Of a stretch of 64,000 nucleotides of DNA, positions 48,201 to 59,300 are shown piece by piece (positions within the stretch are counted from its first letter, which is position 1; each line of letters opens with the position of its first letter). This DNA is from Branchiostoma floridae. Taxonomy: Eukaryota; Chordata; Leptocardii; Amphioxiformes; Branchiostomatidae. A model generated the notes under the pieces. The model was not told the DNA's origin, ran no database searches, and saw only the letters and a list, made by a program, of their open reading frames with translations. The stretch lies in NCBI RefSeq assembly GCF_000003815.2, contig NC_049988.1:11056657-11120656 (forward strand). The letters run 5' to 3'. A program made the position numbers and the translations under genes.

Positions 48201-51200
48201 CCCGGTCGGGCTCCTGGTTAAATTTAAGACGGACTTAAAATGAACCCGGGACGCGGTAACAAACAGACGCCGTGACCTACCCCCGGGGTACACCGAGGGG
48301 ACCACCCCCCCGTATCCGGCAGTCCACCGACAGACAGCTTTGCAATTGGGGTCAAAGTCACGGGGCAGACGGGAGACATTACGGACTTATTGGTACAACT
48401 CTAAAGTACGATAATAATATGTACCTTGCTTTGACCAATCTCTGAAGTCATATGCCAAGCGTAGCTGGTAAAGGATTTCCATGAGTTACCAAAATATCTG
48501 CCAAAACGAGCTCGAGTGTTTCTGGCTGCTACTTGTCGATCCAAAACAATATGAAAAAAAGTGTGGCAATTAAAATCATTGCCATAGCGACGGTTTTAAT
48601 GTTTATAAGTTTTACAGATTGTTGTTGTTAATGGGTTTTAATAGTCGTATTCCATTCGTTTGGCGATCGATGTTCATAGAGCATTGCTGTCAAAGGGGGT
48701 CCCTTGTGAGTGAAGGGTGAACTAATGTACATTGTAAATGCTCCTCATCGATTTTACAAATCAGGGCCTCATTTTACATGAATGATATCAGTTGATCATC
48801 CTCTCTAGCTAAATAACAATATGCTAAAAAAAAGGGGTTTTGCCAGTATCGATATAGATATATATATAGATATATAGATAGATAAAAATATTTTTCTACT
48901 GAATTAATTGTGTTTGTCATGAATTATGCAAATAAGGCTCTCATTTGCATAAACTATATAACTTGATCATCTCCAACAAATTGACATGCGCAATATATGT
49001 TAAGAAAGGAGACTTTTGTCGCCTTTTCTGCTAATTTATGCAAATTAGGACCTAATTTGCATAGTTAATGTTAAACGATGTTCACTTGTACATAACTTCC
49101 AAATGCTACAAGTAAGAAGTTCCCGTCATTTATAAAAATGACATTATAGCATTTTCTCATTAATTATGCAAGTTATGCATTTATTTATCAATATTCTCCT
49201 CTTTCTCAGTTACAAAGGTCACATGTTGTAATGGTCCTTTAATTGAGCTGAGCATGTTTCCCAATTTATTATGCAAATTAGCTTCCACTCTGCATAATTC
49301 TTCATAATTAATATGTAATTATATTAAGCATCACGTAACCTATCCACGTACCAAAAACCATAACAATCCGTCAACCCCTTCTTTAGTTATTCCCTTTAGA
49401 AGTCTGACACCTAAGTCTAAACCTGTCCTGCAGTTCCAAAATAAGCCGCTAGGGGGGCCCAAACCTATACCACTTACTTACAGCATCAAGAGCTGTCTAC
49501 CACTTAAGATTCATAGCCGCAGCATGTCCAGAACTCGAGATATCAAACCAAGAAGTTCCGCTGCAGTACCGTAACAGGCCACTAGAAGGCCAAAAATATT
49601 ATCGCTTCCAGGTCTCAACAAGACCTACCCACGTACCGAATATCAATACAATTCATCCAGGCGTTCTTGAGCTATGGTGGTCTTCTACAACCGGCACACA
49701 CATACAAACGCTACCCAAAATATAACTTTCTTGGCGAAGGTAACCATCACATCGCTATCTCACAACCCCCACATGTTTTAAGCTCAAACAATGCTTGTTT
49801 CACACATCAGTTTGTACTTTTGAAAACAGAAAGATATTAAGGGTGAAGAAGGCCACCAAACTTTCCAAACTCCTGGACACATAAACCACGAACGAACCCG
49901 GAAGTGATTTCCACGACTCACAGGTCATTTTCCGAGAAACATATCTCCACAATCTTTTACCCCCTGTTTCAAATGTTTACATTTCCATGACCACCATACT
50001 ACATACTACAATTCGGGTACGTCTGAAGTCCTAGGCTTTTCTCAATTTTGCACGGCTATCAATCAAAAATTGCCTTGCGCGAATACGGAAAACACTGCTG
50101 AGCACGTACGTGCCCTGGGCGACTGGAAAGCTTACCCGTGGAGGTAATGGTACAGTCCGGCATGATGCAACTACGCATGCGCGGACTTTTGACATTCCTG
50201 ACATTCCTATACAGTTTTTAGAATACTTTGGAAACGGTTCCACACTATACTATTAAGCTCGCCCATCAGGCGTCGCTAATAATATCTGGTGTTTTTGCCA
50301 GCCAGTAGATACCCAATGTATTGAGTACTGAGGCTGATTATCGTGGCCGAGGCGCCTCCTCGAGCAACATTCTTCAGCATCAACAATTTAGTGGCCTATC
50401 CAAATATATAGAAACACGTAAGTAACAGGCTGTCAAAAGCCACCTACCTGGGGGTACGTCCATGCAAAACTCACATTGGCAGCGTAGTCTGAAGCATTTG
50501 AACACCACTGTTACAGAAGTATCTATCTAGTGATTTTGAAACCGTTTTCACACCAGCTGATGACCTTTCACCTCGATAAACAAGACCTGATGACACACAA
50601 AGTGCACTTACTTTACAGTCTACCGGACACTCCAAACATGGCTAAAAGCCCATTTTTCAGGCACAATCAAATTTCCAGAATCCTTACCTGTAACATCCAG
50701 CTTAAAATGCGCCATTTCCCAAGAAAAATACATTTTTGGGACCTTCTGCGTCGGCGTGGATTGGTTAACTTTGCCCCTTTTCTTGCAGGTTGGTTTCTAC
50801 AGTCTACATGGAAAGCTGGGCTGGCAGCTGGCAGTACGGAGAGATAAGGGCATGACGTTCCAGATGGACTGCGTCAGCGTCAACATAACCAACGGGAAGA
50901 TCATCATCCCCGCACACGTACGTCATAAACTTTAATTCTCAAAGTGGCATTAATTTTTTGGCGACGCTTCAGGGGCGGTGCTGATTAGTTCCTCATTCGG
51001 GGCAGGTTGAAGGGCACTTTCATACGCGCCAGTAATGTTAGCATTTAGCCACGAACTGTAACTCAAATAAGGAACTAGATGGTTAATTGTTCCGGAATTC
51101 AATGTAGCTAATTAGCCCTGTATATTTTGTGTTTTAAATTTGGCTGGCAGACTAACGACAGTTTTGTAAAAGCTATAGCGACGGCATTCTTGTTGTTAAA

Positions 51201-52080
51201 TGGTAAGTTTGCGGAACATTTGGAAAAATGATAAAGCGTTATTTCATTGACAAAAACATAAATATTGTCTTGTTCTTCAGGTGGAACACGTTCCGGAGGC
51301 GATAGCCCTCGCCTTTGCCATCTCGGTGTTGTGGGTGCTCTGCAATCCCAAGTCTATCCGCCAGACGCCGCAGGTGCAACACCACCACCATTCTTGTAAC
51401 CAGTCACACTCTCAACAATCACAGAAGCACCAGAGTAACGCGCACAGATCAGGCGATCAGGACCAACGCTCTACAAACAAGTGGGGGTAAACTTATTTGT
51501 TCTAAGGCTAGCCTCATTTCTTTGGAACAGAATTCTTTGTATTTTACTTCCTGTAAAACAAGTTAACCCAAAAGAGTTAATTCGTTTTTTCTATTTGCTT
51601 TTGGATAGACGAGGAAAATGTGGCACTGCACTCAATTTAGTATACGTAACTTATATTAACAGTGCCACATACACAGTACAGACAGATCTAGAAGGTAAAT
51701 GTAGTCTTTTCTTTAACCTCCCCAGGTACCCATTTTTACACCTGGCCGGGTGAAGTTAGGAAGGTCGTGTAAACTACCTTTCCCAAGGGCACAACGTCGG
51801 GGGCACAGTTGGTATCGAACTCGGGACCTCTAAATTCGGAGCCGAACGATTTACCAGTTACGCCACACACGACGCCGGTTCATTAGTTCTTTGCTTGTTT
51901 TCCAGCAATATGGAATTTGAAACCATGCTGATGATCCTAGCGGCAGGGTACGGACGACCCATCCCGATCTACCAGTACCCCGGGGCGGGCGCGCAGTGCG
52001 GGGCCTGTGGAGGGTGTGGCGGCTGCGGAGGGTGTGGCGGCTGCGGTGGGTGTGGCGGCTGTGGTGGGTGTGGCGGCTGA
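44616..52080 (+). CDS. GRDP-like (DUF1399) glycine-rich domain protein, paralogue B, complete
   Basis: Eight exons join in frame to 769 residues: 44616-45293, 45798-46403, 46755-46900, 47311-47470, 47856-48065, 50789-50917, 51281-51486 and 51906-52080. All introns are GT-AG. The domain order equals paralogue A: EAIRRYELFWLPLAA then WHVH (94-97), RYKKYLFLKQ then FLVPCYDFDLIWHAHQ (ending 226), NPAIYKSDTDNILGR, GAMFRGEPPS, beta-rich sequence, TDWGICVGKWEGFRPGVPG with Gly-Xaa-Yaa triplets, a hydrophobic segment (IALAFAISVLWVL), a His/Gln/Ser-rich linker (HHHHSCNQSHSQQ) and a tail with 9 Cys spaced by Gly-Gly. The start is the ATG after an acceptor (ATCTACAG) that implies a non-coding 5' exon; an upstream in-frame alternative is not seen. 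Function in animals is not established. It converges on the MOXD1-like gene 1.9 kb downstream. Confidence 0.92.
45798..46403 (+). CDS. GRDP-like B, coding exon 2
   Basis: Residues 227-428 (TCTACACAG/AAC ... ATCAAG/GTATGG), phase 0. It covers NYPAIYKSDTDN through GATLNFTIK. It corresponds to exons 6-8 and part of 9 of paralogue A; the later half (SHKSWKGRSSDGLAKFRFD, KLFVKGFHGTA) is only weakly alike. Confidence 0.92.
46755..46900 (+). CDS. GRDP-like B, coding exon 3
   Basis: Residues 429-476 plus two bases (CCCTTCAG/GTG ... CATAA/GTGAGT). It encodes VTSIRKGHYLFNMRPGQYES and HIPLARPSEVSNKCE. Similarity to paralogue A here is weak; placement rests on splice sites and phase. Confidence 0.82.
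47311..47470 (+). CDS. GRDP-like B, coding exon 4
   Basis: Residues 477-530 (TTCCCGCAG/GGTA ... CAACAG/GTCCTT). FTVRVIHSQELMMSAIQVYA aligns with exon 10 of paralogue A and both flanking introns keep the same phase. Confidence 0.88.
47587..47762. mobile_element. MITE-like family G, copy 2
   Basis: The terminal inverted repeats ACTGTAGAAGCCAGT and (right end, inverted) ACAGTAGAAGCCATTTAATT bound about 176 bp with CACGGAATCCCAAAATCCC inside. It lies in intron 4 of GRDP-like B. Confidence 0.75.
47856..48065 (+). CDS. GRDP-like B, coding exon 5 (Gly-Xaa-Yaa stretch)
   Basis: Residues 531-600 (CTTACTGTAG/GTC ... TTGAAG/GTAACT), phase 0. It encodes TDWGICVGKWEGFRPGVPG then GKPGIP, DGRPPIKGVKGIP. 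A second donor (GG/GTAAGG) lies 8 bases downstream; it would break the frame with exon 6, so the first is preferred. Confidence 0.85.
48084..48370 (+). repeat. GC-rich interspersed element E, copy 2
   Basis: It matches 8432-8733 in order (GATACCTTGCGGCTCCTTGG, AACCCGGGAC, ACAGACGCCGTGACC, CCCCGTATCCGGCAG, GCAATTGG). It starts 19 bases after exon 5 of GRDP-like B. Confidence 0.7.
48735..49745 (-). mobile_element. Interspersed repeat family F, long copy, minus orientation
   Basis: Read on the minus strand it starts GGTTACCTTCGCCAAGAAAG and TTATATTTTGGGTAGCG, continues with TACTGCAGCGGAAC, TCTGGACATGCTGCGG, GGTTTGGGCCCCCTAGCGG and TTTTGGAACTGCAGG, then turns into AT-rich sequence with TAATTTGCATAA motifs. 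The copy at 56208-57292 has the same word order. It fills much of intron 5 of GRDP-like B; no protein is encoded. Confidence 0.7.
50789..50917 (+). CDS. GRDP-like B, coding exon 6
   Basis: Residues 601-643 (TTCTTGCAG/GTT ... GCACAC/GTACGT), phase 0 at both ends. VGFYSLHGKLGWQLAVR aligns with RFYNLQTGEVEKAEA at the start of exon 12 in paralogue A. A 2.7 kb intron precedes it. Confidence 0.88.
51281..51486 (+). CDS. GRDP-like B, coding exon 7 (hydrophobic segment and His-rich linker)
   Basis: Residues 644-711 plus two bases (GTTCTTCAG/GTG ... TGGGG/GTAAAC). VPEAIALAFAISVLWVLCNP aligns with the hydrophobic segment of A. It is followed by QVQHHHHSCNQSHSQQSQKH, absent from A, which has an Ala-rich linker here. 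Confidence 0.87.
51583..51873 (-). repeat. tRNA-derived SINE, family A, copy 2
   Basis: On the minus strand: tRNA-like head (GTGGCGTAACTGGTAAATCG, GAGTTCGATACC), CCCTTGGGAAAGGTAGTTTA, CTAACTTCACCCGGCCAGGT and tail CTATCCAAAAGCAAATAG plus A residues. It is longer than copy 1 (270-487) by a middle block. It ends 33 bases before the last exon of GRDP-like B. Confidence 0.8.
51906..52080 (+). CDS. GRDP-like B, terminal exon 8 with Cys-Gly-Gly tail
   Basis: Residues 712-769, acceptor GTTTTCCAG, stop TGA at 52078. It encodes MEFETMLMILAAGYGRP, a Pro/Tyr-rich PIPIYQYPGAGAQ, then 9 Cys separated by Gly-Gly (the first by Gly-Ala). The LMILAAGY piece aligns with LMVVGAGY of A. Confidence 0.92.
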
Positions 52081-52197
52081 AGTCCTCTTGTTTCCACATC
52101 GGAGGTACTTCCTAACCTGCTGGGTCACCAACCCTACATAGTTTATGCCGGCGCTCATATTCTCCCTCTACACTGGAGTATAGGAGTGTCGGCGTAA

Positions 52198-52203
52198 ATT
52201 AAA
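52198..52203 (+). terminator. Candidate poly(A) signal (ATTAAA) of GRDP-like B
   Basis: ATTAAA lies 118 bases after the stop codon. Common hexamer variant, but short and unsupported by transcript data. Confidence 0.3.
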
Positions 52204-53508
52204 CTAACTAGGATGGCTGCTAGGCTAGCACCTTGGCACACCGATGCTCGAACTAAAACAGTGTTGCACAGTCTTGGGCTTATAGTTACATGTAAATTGT
52301 CTACGTAATTTGATGAAGGAAAATGGGATATGTAAAACTATTTCGTAGTTAACTACTGAACCTTTGAGTAATTGTGAAGAATATAAACTACCTGCTGCTT
52401 CCGTGAAGCATAAGCCAGACTCAGACGGTGATTGTGACATGACCAATGTCATAGAGTAATTCAATGAATGTTACTACATTTCTAAGTGTTTCTCATTGAG
52501 AAAGTGGGCACAAAGAAAAGTATGGCGGGGTGCCATAAAAGTCAATAGGCAGAAGTTAGTTCTGGTGGTCAATTTCAACGATTTTTCGCAATGAATGTTT
52601 GTATTTGTAGCAGATATTTCTTTACCAACCGACTCGTTTGGTACACTTTTGGTATCCGTGGACACAATTTTTCGAAATCTCAGATATCTCGGATGTCCAA
52701 GTCATGACGTGTATATCCAGACAATGCCGCGTTGTGTTTGTACAATGCTGTATTGTATTTCTACATTGTAAATGCCCTCCTTCTTCAACGAAACATTTGT
52801 CTCTGAATTATGTATACATCACAGCTTATACACATGATACGACGTAAACTTTGAAAATGCTGATATTTGTAGGTTCAATTGACACAGTAAACAACTTTAC
52901 ACGCTATTTTCGTACCCAACGTAAAGCTCCTATCCGCTGCCAACAATCTTTTAGTCAGTCCTTTGATCCTTCTCAAGATGAAATGACTGTACATCAACAG
53001 AGACGTTTCTGACGCCATATGTCACGTGACAGTCTTTAGGTCATTTCAACTTGAGAGAAGGATCGAGTACTTACTGATCGAAATGTATGTTGGTAAGAGC
53101 TGTCCTTCTTGTACGGAAATAACGTTAAGTTTTTCTTGTCTAAGGTGTTGATATATTGGACTTGAAAACGCATGGGCTCTACCTTTATTGTATAGATGGA
53201 TGAAGGAATGATTTTAAAGACAATTGTACTGCTGGGGTGAAATTTTACTAATTCCGTTTGACTAGATTGATGTACAATGATGCATTTCTTGATGCCGATA
53301 TTGTAATTATAAACCCATGGAGTAAAAGTGTCGTCATTAAAATAACACGGAGTTTTCTCCGTGGTAAAACGGTGTGTAAAACGTCTATTTTCCAACCATC
53401 TTTATGTAGCTTAATTTGAAAACAAAATATTATTAAGCTTTAGAGATGATTGCGATTTTAACTATGTCAAATGAGGTGAATGTGAATCAATTAGAAATTC
53501 TATCGTAC

Positions 53509-53608
53509 NNNNNNNNNNNNNNNNNNNNNNNNNNNNNNNNNNNNNNNNNNNNNNNNNNNNNNNNNNNNNNNNNNNNNNNNNNNNNNNNNNNNNNNNNNNN
53601 NNNNNNNN
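53509..53608. other. Assembly gap (100 N)
   Basis: Exactly 100 N, the conventional size for a gap of unknown length. Confidence 0.99.
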
Positions 53609-53863
53609 GATGTCCTTAAAATTGAACACCCTTCTACTAGCCTGATTAAATCTTGCTTATAGCAGCCTGCCCGACATCCGGTTTCCTCTACGGGGAGGGG
53701 CCAGTTACAGCCCTGGACACAGACGACCCTTCAACTATTTTAGAAACTTAAGGAAACCTTTTTTGTCTTCTAGACTAAAAACTACATGTATTACTGTTAC
53801 TGCCACTATTGGCAGAACAGGTGATTGATGAACGATTAGGTCTTGGGCAATTGCAAGTAACCG

Positions 53864-53895
53864 TTTCTCTTTCTCTTTCTCTCTCTCTCTGTCTC
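53864..53895 (+). repeat. CT-rich simple repeat
   Basis: TTTCTCTTTCTCTTTCTCTC-type run just downstream (on the minus strand) of the MOXD1-like stop codon. Confidence 0.8.
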
Positions 53896-53985
53896 ACGTA
53901 AGTTCTATTCTCTAAACGACCATGTTATGATACGCAGATGTAGGTGTGCGGTACTATTTTTGGCAGCGCCTCATGAGTGGGGCCA

Positions 53986-54171
53986 CTACAGCGCAGTGAC
54001 TGACATCAGCGCCGCAGGAAACGTTATCAGCACCAGGATGAGAAACGGACAGACATGCCGAGCGGCAGTCTCACCTCCGCTGGTGTAGACCTGACAGGCG
54101 CTCGTCTTCGGCTGGAACGGTCCGGTCATCGGTATGGGAGCCCGCTCCTCGCCCCGGGGCCACTGGCCAAT
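53986..54171 (-). CDS. MOXD1-like, terminal exon
   Basis: Acceptor CCCGTAAG before ATT; stop TAG at 53988-53986. It encodes IGQWPRGEERAPIPMTGPF, then HVCPFLILVLITFPAALMSV, a hydrophobic C-terminus. Phase 0 at the start agrees with the preceding donor. Confidence 0.85.
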   Translation of the reverse strand: MGQWPRGEERAPIPMTGPFQPKTSACQVYTSGGETAARHVCPFLILVLITFPAALMSVTAL

Positions 54172-56283
54172 CTTACGGGTACAAATATACAGATGAGTAC
54201 ACAAGACGTCGTGAAACAAAGGAGCCAGTTTTAGTATCGTGCGTCAAAGATATGGCAGAGAGAAAATAACCGCTTGTCTCGTAAGAAAATGGCAAGCGTT
54301 GAACTGACCATATTCAGCTAAAACTCTTGTCCCGCCGAGCCTGTAGAAATATATATACAGGATGCACATATATTGGTCCGGTGTCTTTATGGGTTTGGTG
54401 CATTTCTCAATTAAATGCGGCATATCGCAGCAAACTGCACTGATTGGGGTGGTAATCTGCTGCAACTGCACAGAATAGATTAAGTTTTACTGATTTGATT
54501 AGGGGCCTTAATTTGGCAGGTAAATTCTCAGCAGGACAAGGGTTGACCAATGTTTTGTAAAAGATAATATTAGCAAACGCCGATAATGTTTAGACATTCA
54601 GGTAATAATATACGATACGTCAAAAAGCAGTTACTCAAGCAACTGGGTATAATTTTGGAAGCACTCATCGTATGATTTGAAGATTCATCATAATAGTAGC
54701 AAGTCCTTTTTTTATCACCCACTGATATCAGTGTTGGGGTCTCTAAAGACCGCCATCAATGACATAAAGCTGAAGGTGACTCACCGGGACTTGGTTCTGT
54801 TGATCCTCGCAGAAGAAGTAGTGGCTGGCCCGCAGCGCGTGCTCCTGGAACCGCTGCACCAGGCGGTCCGTCCAGTTCATGTTGTTCATGATCCACACGC
54901 TGGACTTCCCGGCCAGCTCGGTCGGCGATTCTACCATTCCATAATAACTATAAAAAAGAAGCGTTTGTTCAAGTATTCTAATCAGATAGCTTTAAACATT
55001 AGATTTGCAAAGGTTAAGAAGTGTGACAGGTCATTTGATTACTAGTATGTGGATGACATCCGCATCAATTTTCATGCGTTTAAAAAACGTTTTCAACCAT
55101 ACTGTAAATTGTAGAAAACAATTGTTCAAAACACAAATCATACTAAATAAGAAAATGTATGCTGTAACTTGCAAAGAATATATCGGAAATTCAATTCCAA
55201 GGTCAAAGAAAATGGTGTTAAAGAACAAACATGAAGAATCTATTCCTCGGTATACCAAGGCTACTTGTTTTCCGGCTAAATTTTATTTGCAGGCTCGCAT
55301 CAGTTTTTTGTGTAGGAGGGGGGTTCCCAGAAAATGCCATCCATGTAATCGAATCACCATAGCCTTATCATAGCTGCATCTAAAACAAATGCAAAGAAAA
55401 ACGAGGCCAACCTTACCCCTCACGGACTGTCTCGACGCTCGCGAAGCGAAGAGTGGCGGCGTAAGTCGGCATGGACACGCACTGGGTCAGCTCTAACCGC
55501 GGGTAGTAGATGAGGAACGCCAGGCACATCTCACGGTACGTGGGCAGGCCGCCCTGCAGCGGGGGAGAGGTGTGGTTGGTTTGGTTTGGTTTGGTTTGGT
55601 TTGGTTTGGGTCGGTCTGGTCTGTGTCGGTCTGGTCTGGTTTGGTTTGGATCTCTGTATATTAGTGGCTGACTCATCACTTCTCTTCCTGGAGTCCGGAT
55701 GACTGATGTAATGTAAATCACTGTATAGTTGATACGAGACGGAGGTTCGCTAGACCTCCATCCGGGTGATTTGAAGTGAATCTCCAACGTCACACAGAAT
55801 GGTTTGCACCATCGCACACTGGGGCATGATGTCTAAGGACTGCCCCGTACACAACATTGACGGGAGCAGTGCCATTAATAACCGAAGATTTACTTGCTTC
55901 AACTGAGTCAATGAGTAAATTAACGCATATTTGCTGCGCAATGTAGTATCTCTAATCCAAGATCGTGAATTTCAATTCGAAATTTCCCATACGTTATATA
56001 TAGCGAAGCCGTATTGCACTATCACTAGCTACTTGTAAGTTCAAAAAGAATTACGTTTCTACTCAGCTGAGGATGACATTTGTCGACAGCGATGAATTTT
56101 TAAGTCATATACTCCCAAGCAGATCTTATTGCTTATTGGTATTGTGTTTATGTTGTATAAGTGTGTTCCGATAAGGAATTCTTTCTACTATACAACAGAT
56201 GATTATCTTTACCTCCATGAAATGTCATGGAGGTTATATTTTACCCTGTGTTTGTGTGTGTGTCTGTGTGTCTGTGTGTCTGT

Positions 56284-56326
<43 letters not shown>

Positions 56327-59300
56327 CAAGATAACTCATGAATGGTTGGGTGGATTGGTTTCATACTTGGTGTGTTGGTAGTGTGTGATGAAAGCTGGAA
56401 ATGATTAGATTTTGGGTCCTCTAGCGGCTCCCCTTGGTGCTGCAGCGCAGCGTTCTGAACATGCTATGGTCACGATTTTTTAATATTAGATAGCTCTTAT
56501 GCTCAGAAAGAAGTGACATAAGTTTGGGCCCCCTAGCGTCTAGTTTTGGGATAGCAGGGGCACTTTTGTCAAAAACTTCTGAAGAGGATAACTCAAGAAG
56601 GGAACAACGGATTTTCAGTATTTTTGGTATGTAGGTACCTCAGACAATGTTGTACAAAATGAAATACTAATTATGCAAAATAGGAGCAAATTTGCATAAT
56701 TAATGACAACATTCAATCATAGCAGTTTTTTCTATGTATCTCTTGTCTTGGACGTGGTATGGTCTTGAAATTTGGGTGGTAGATAGCTTTCAGTGCCATG
56801 ACAGAGTGGGGCACGTTTCGGCCCCCTAGCAATTAATTTGGGAACTGCAGGGGCGTTTTTGTCAAGACATTCCAAAGAGAATAAATGCAGAAAGGATTGA
56901 CGGATTGGCATCATATTAGGCATGCGGGTACCTTAGGCAAAGCTGTTCATAATGATATGCATATTCATGCATGTTATGCAAATGAGTACTTAATTTGCAT
57001 AATTAATGAGGAAATTGTATAATTCCGTTGTTTTCAATAACTGGACTTTAATAAATGTAACACATGTTAATTATGATAGGTGGAATATAAGCAGATACCA
57101 AATATGGTAATGAGGAACTTATCTGCATAATTTATGTAAAAATTGCAAACCCGCTTTATGATTAATAATGGGAATTTTATAATTGTAACATGTGTACGTT
57201 AGTCAATGCTGAACAACACCATGCATAAATTATGTTAATGTGTTGGTCAATTGCATGAAATTTACAAAAGCTCTAAATATTCATGGAGGTATGAGGTCGC
57301 CGAACTCTAGTTTAAGACTTACAATGGTTACATGTGGACGCTTCATGGTCTTGTAGTCACATTCCGTGACAATGTAGTNNNNNNNNNNNNNNNNNNNNNN
57401 NNNNNNNNNNNNNNNNNNNNNNNNNNNNNNNNNNNNNNNNNNNNNNNNNNNNNNNNNNNNNNNNNNNNNNNNNNNNNNNNNNNNNNNNNNNNNNNNNNNN
57501 NNNNNNNNNNNNNNNNNNNNNNNNNNNNNNNNNNNNNNNNNNNNNNNNNNNNNNNNNNNNNNNNNNNNNNNNNNNNNNNNNNNNNNNNNNNNNNNNNNNN
57601 NNNNNNNNNNNNNNNNNNNNNNNNNNNNNNNNNNNNNNNNNNNNNNNNNNNNNNNNNNNNNNNNNNNNNNNNNNNNNNNNNNNNNNNNNNNNNNNNNNNN
57701 NNNNNNNNNNNNNNNNNNNNNNNNNNNNNNNNNNNNNNNNNNNNNNNNNNNNNNNNNNNNNNNNNNNNNNNNNNNNNNNNNNNNNNNNNNNNNNNNNNNN
57801 NNNNNNNNNNNNNNNNNNNNNNNNNNNNNNNNNNNNNNNNNNNNNNNNNNNNNNNNNNNNNNNNNNNNNNNNNNNNNNNNNNNNNNNNNNNNNNNNNNNN
57901 NNNNNNNNNNNNNNNNNNNNNNNNNNNNNNNNNNNNNNNNNNNNNNNNNNNNNNNNNNNNNNNNNNNNNNNNNNNNNNNNNNNNNNNNNNNNNNNNNNNN
58001 NNNNNNNNNNNNNNNNNNNNNNNNNNNNNNNNNNNNNNNNNNNNNNNNNNNNNNNNNNNNNNNNNNNNNNNNNNNNNNNNNNNNNNNNNNNNNNNNNNNN
58101 NNNNNNNNNNNNNNNNNNNNNNNNNNNNNNNNNNNNNNNNNNNNNNNNNNNNNNNNNNNNNNNNNNNNNNNNNNNNNNNNNNNNNNNNNNNNNNNNNNNN
58201 NNNNNNNNNNNNNNNNNNNNNNNNNNNNNNNNNNNNNNNNNNNNNNNNNNNNNNNNNNNNNNNNNNNNNNNNNNNNNNNNNNNNNNNNNNNNNNNNNNNN
58301 NNNNNNNNNNNNNNNNNNNNNNNNNNNNNNNNNNNNNNNNNGCAAGATCACGTGTTTGTAACTCTCGGGAGTTAAGTTCTGAACAGATTGGTCATCGGTA
58401 TTTTGATAACTTGCGACAGTGGCATGGTCGTTGAAACTTTGATCCATGTATATCTTTGTGTTGGAAGAAAGTTACGCTTTGTTCTATGATTACTACCAAC
58501 GTAGATGAGCTTCCATGATAAAATCATTCTTACTCAGAACTAATAGTACAGCTAGGTATGATAATCTTTGCAGGAATGTCCTAACGGAAAATCACGATCT
58601 TAGAATAACAATTTTCATTAAAAAACAAGAATAATGGACTCAAAATGTAAGACTGATGTACCTTCCTTATCTCCACCGGATGATGGAGGTATCTTGTCTG
58701 TTGGAAGTTGAAGTCGTATGTCTCGTCCTCTGCTATTGGCGGAAGCTCGACACCTCCCCGGAAGTGACGTGCCCGGATGGCCACGCCCGCCAGATGGGAG
58801 TGGAGAATCCCACCAATCACAGTGACGGAGTCGACGGACTGAGCCGCCATTTTCTGATCATCATATAGATAGTTTAGTACAAGCCCTTCGGAGATTCGAC
58901 TACGCATGGTCGGGCCACAGAAATTCTGTCAAAGGTTAAGAGGCTCTGTCTGTAAAAACCAAGCATAGGGTGGCCAAACTCAAAAAATCGATTTTCCTTA
59001 AATTTTGTGTGGTGGTAGGGCCTTGGTCCAAACCTACAAAAATGGCAAAGTTTTAGATCTGCGGTCACCGGTTGCCATGGCAACGGCCATTTTTCAAAAT
59101 GGCGGATTTTCAGCAAGGGAAGGCCTTGGTCGCGTCCAAAATAGGCCTTCTTTGGACTCCTGTAGCCCCCACAAATTAACAGATATCTTATTGATTCTCG
59201 GATATGTTATTACCCATATTTTAATGAAAAAAATGATATATAGTGATGCTCAAAATGTTTTTGTAGTGAGGTGCAGCAGATGTTTGAAAATGATGTGTTT

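Larger units (their letters stand above)
52081..53985. other. Spacer between convergent genes
   Basis: Shared 3' flank of GRDP-like B (plus) and the MOXD1-like gene (minus). It holds a candidate poly(A) signal for B (52198), a 100-base assembly gap (53509-53608) and a CT-rich run (53864-53895). No further gene seen. Confidence 0.6.

Noticed and set aside
56129-56381. Cys/Val-rich open frames
   Set aside because: Translations of the TG microsatellite in repeat family F.
57281-58447. Very long open frames on both strands spanning the N-run
   Set aside because: They are created by undetermined bases; only the YIVTECDY part at 57323-57378 is supported, as an exon of the MOXD1-like gene.
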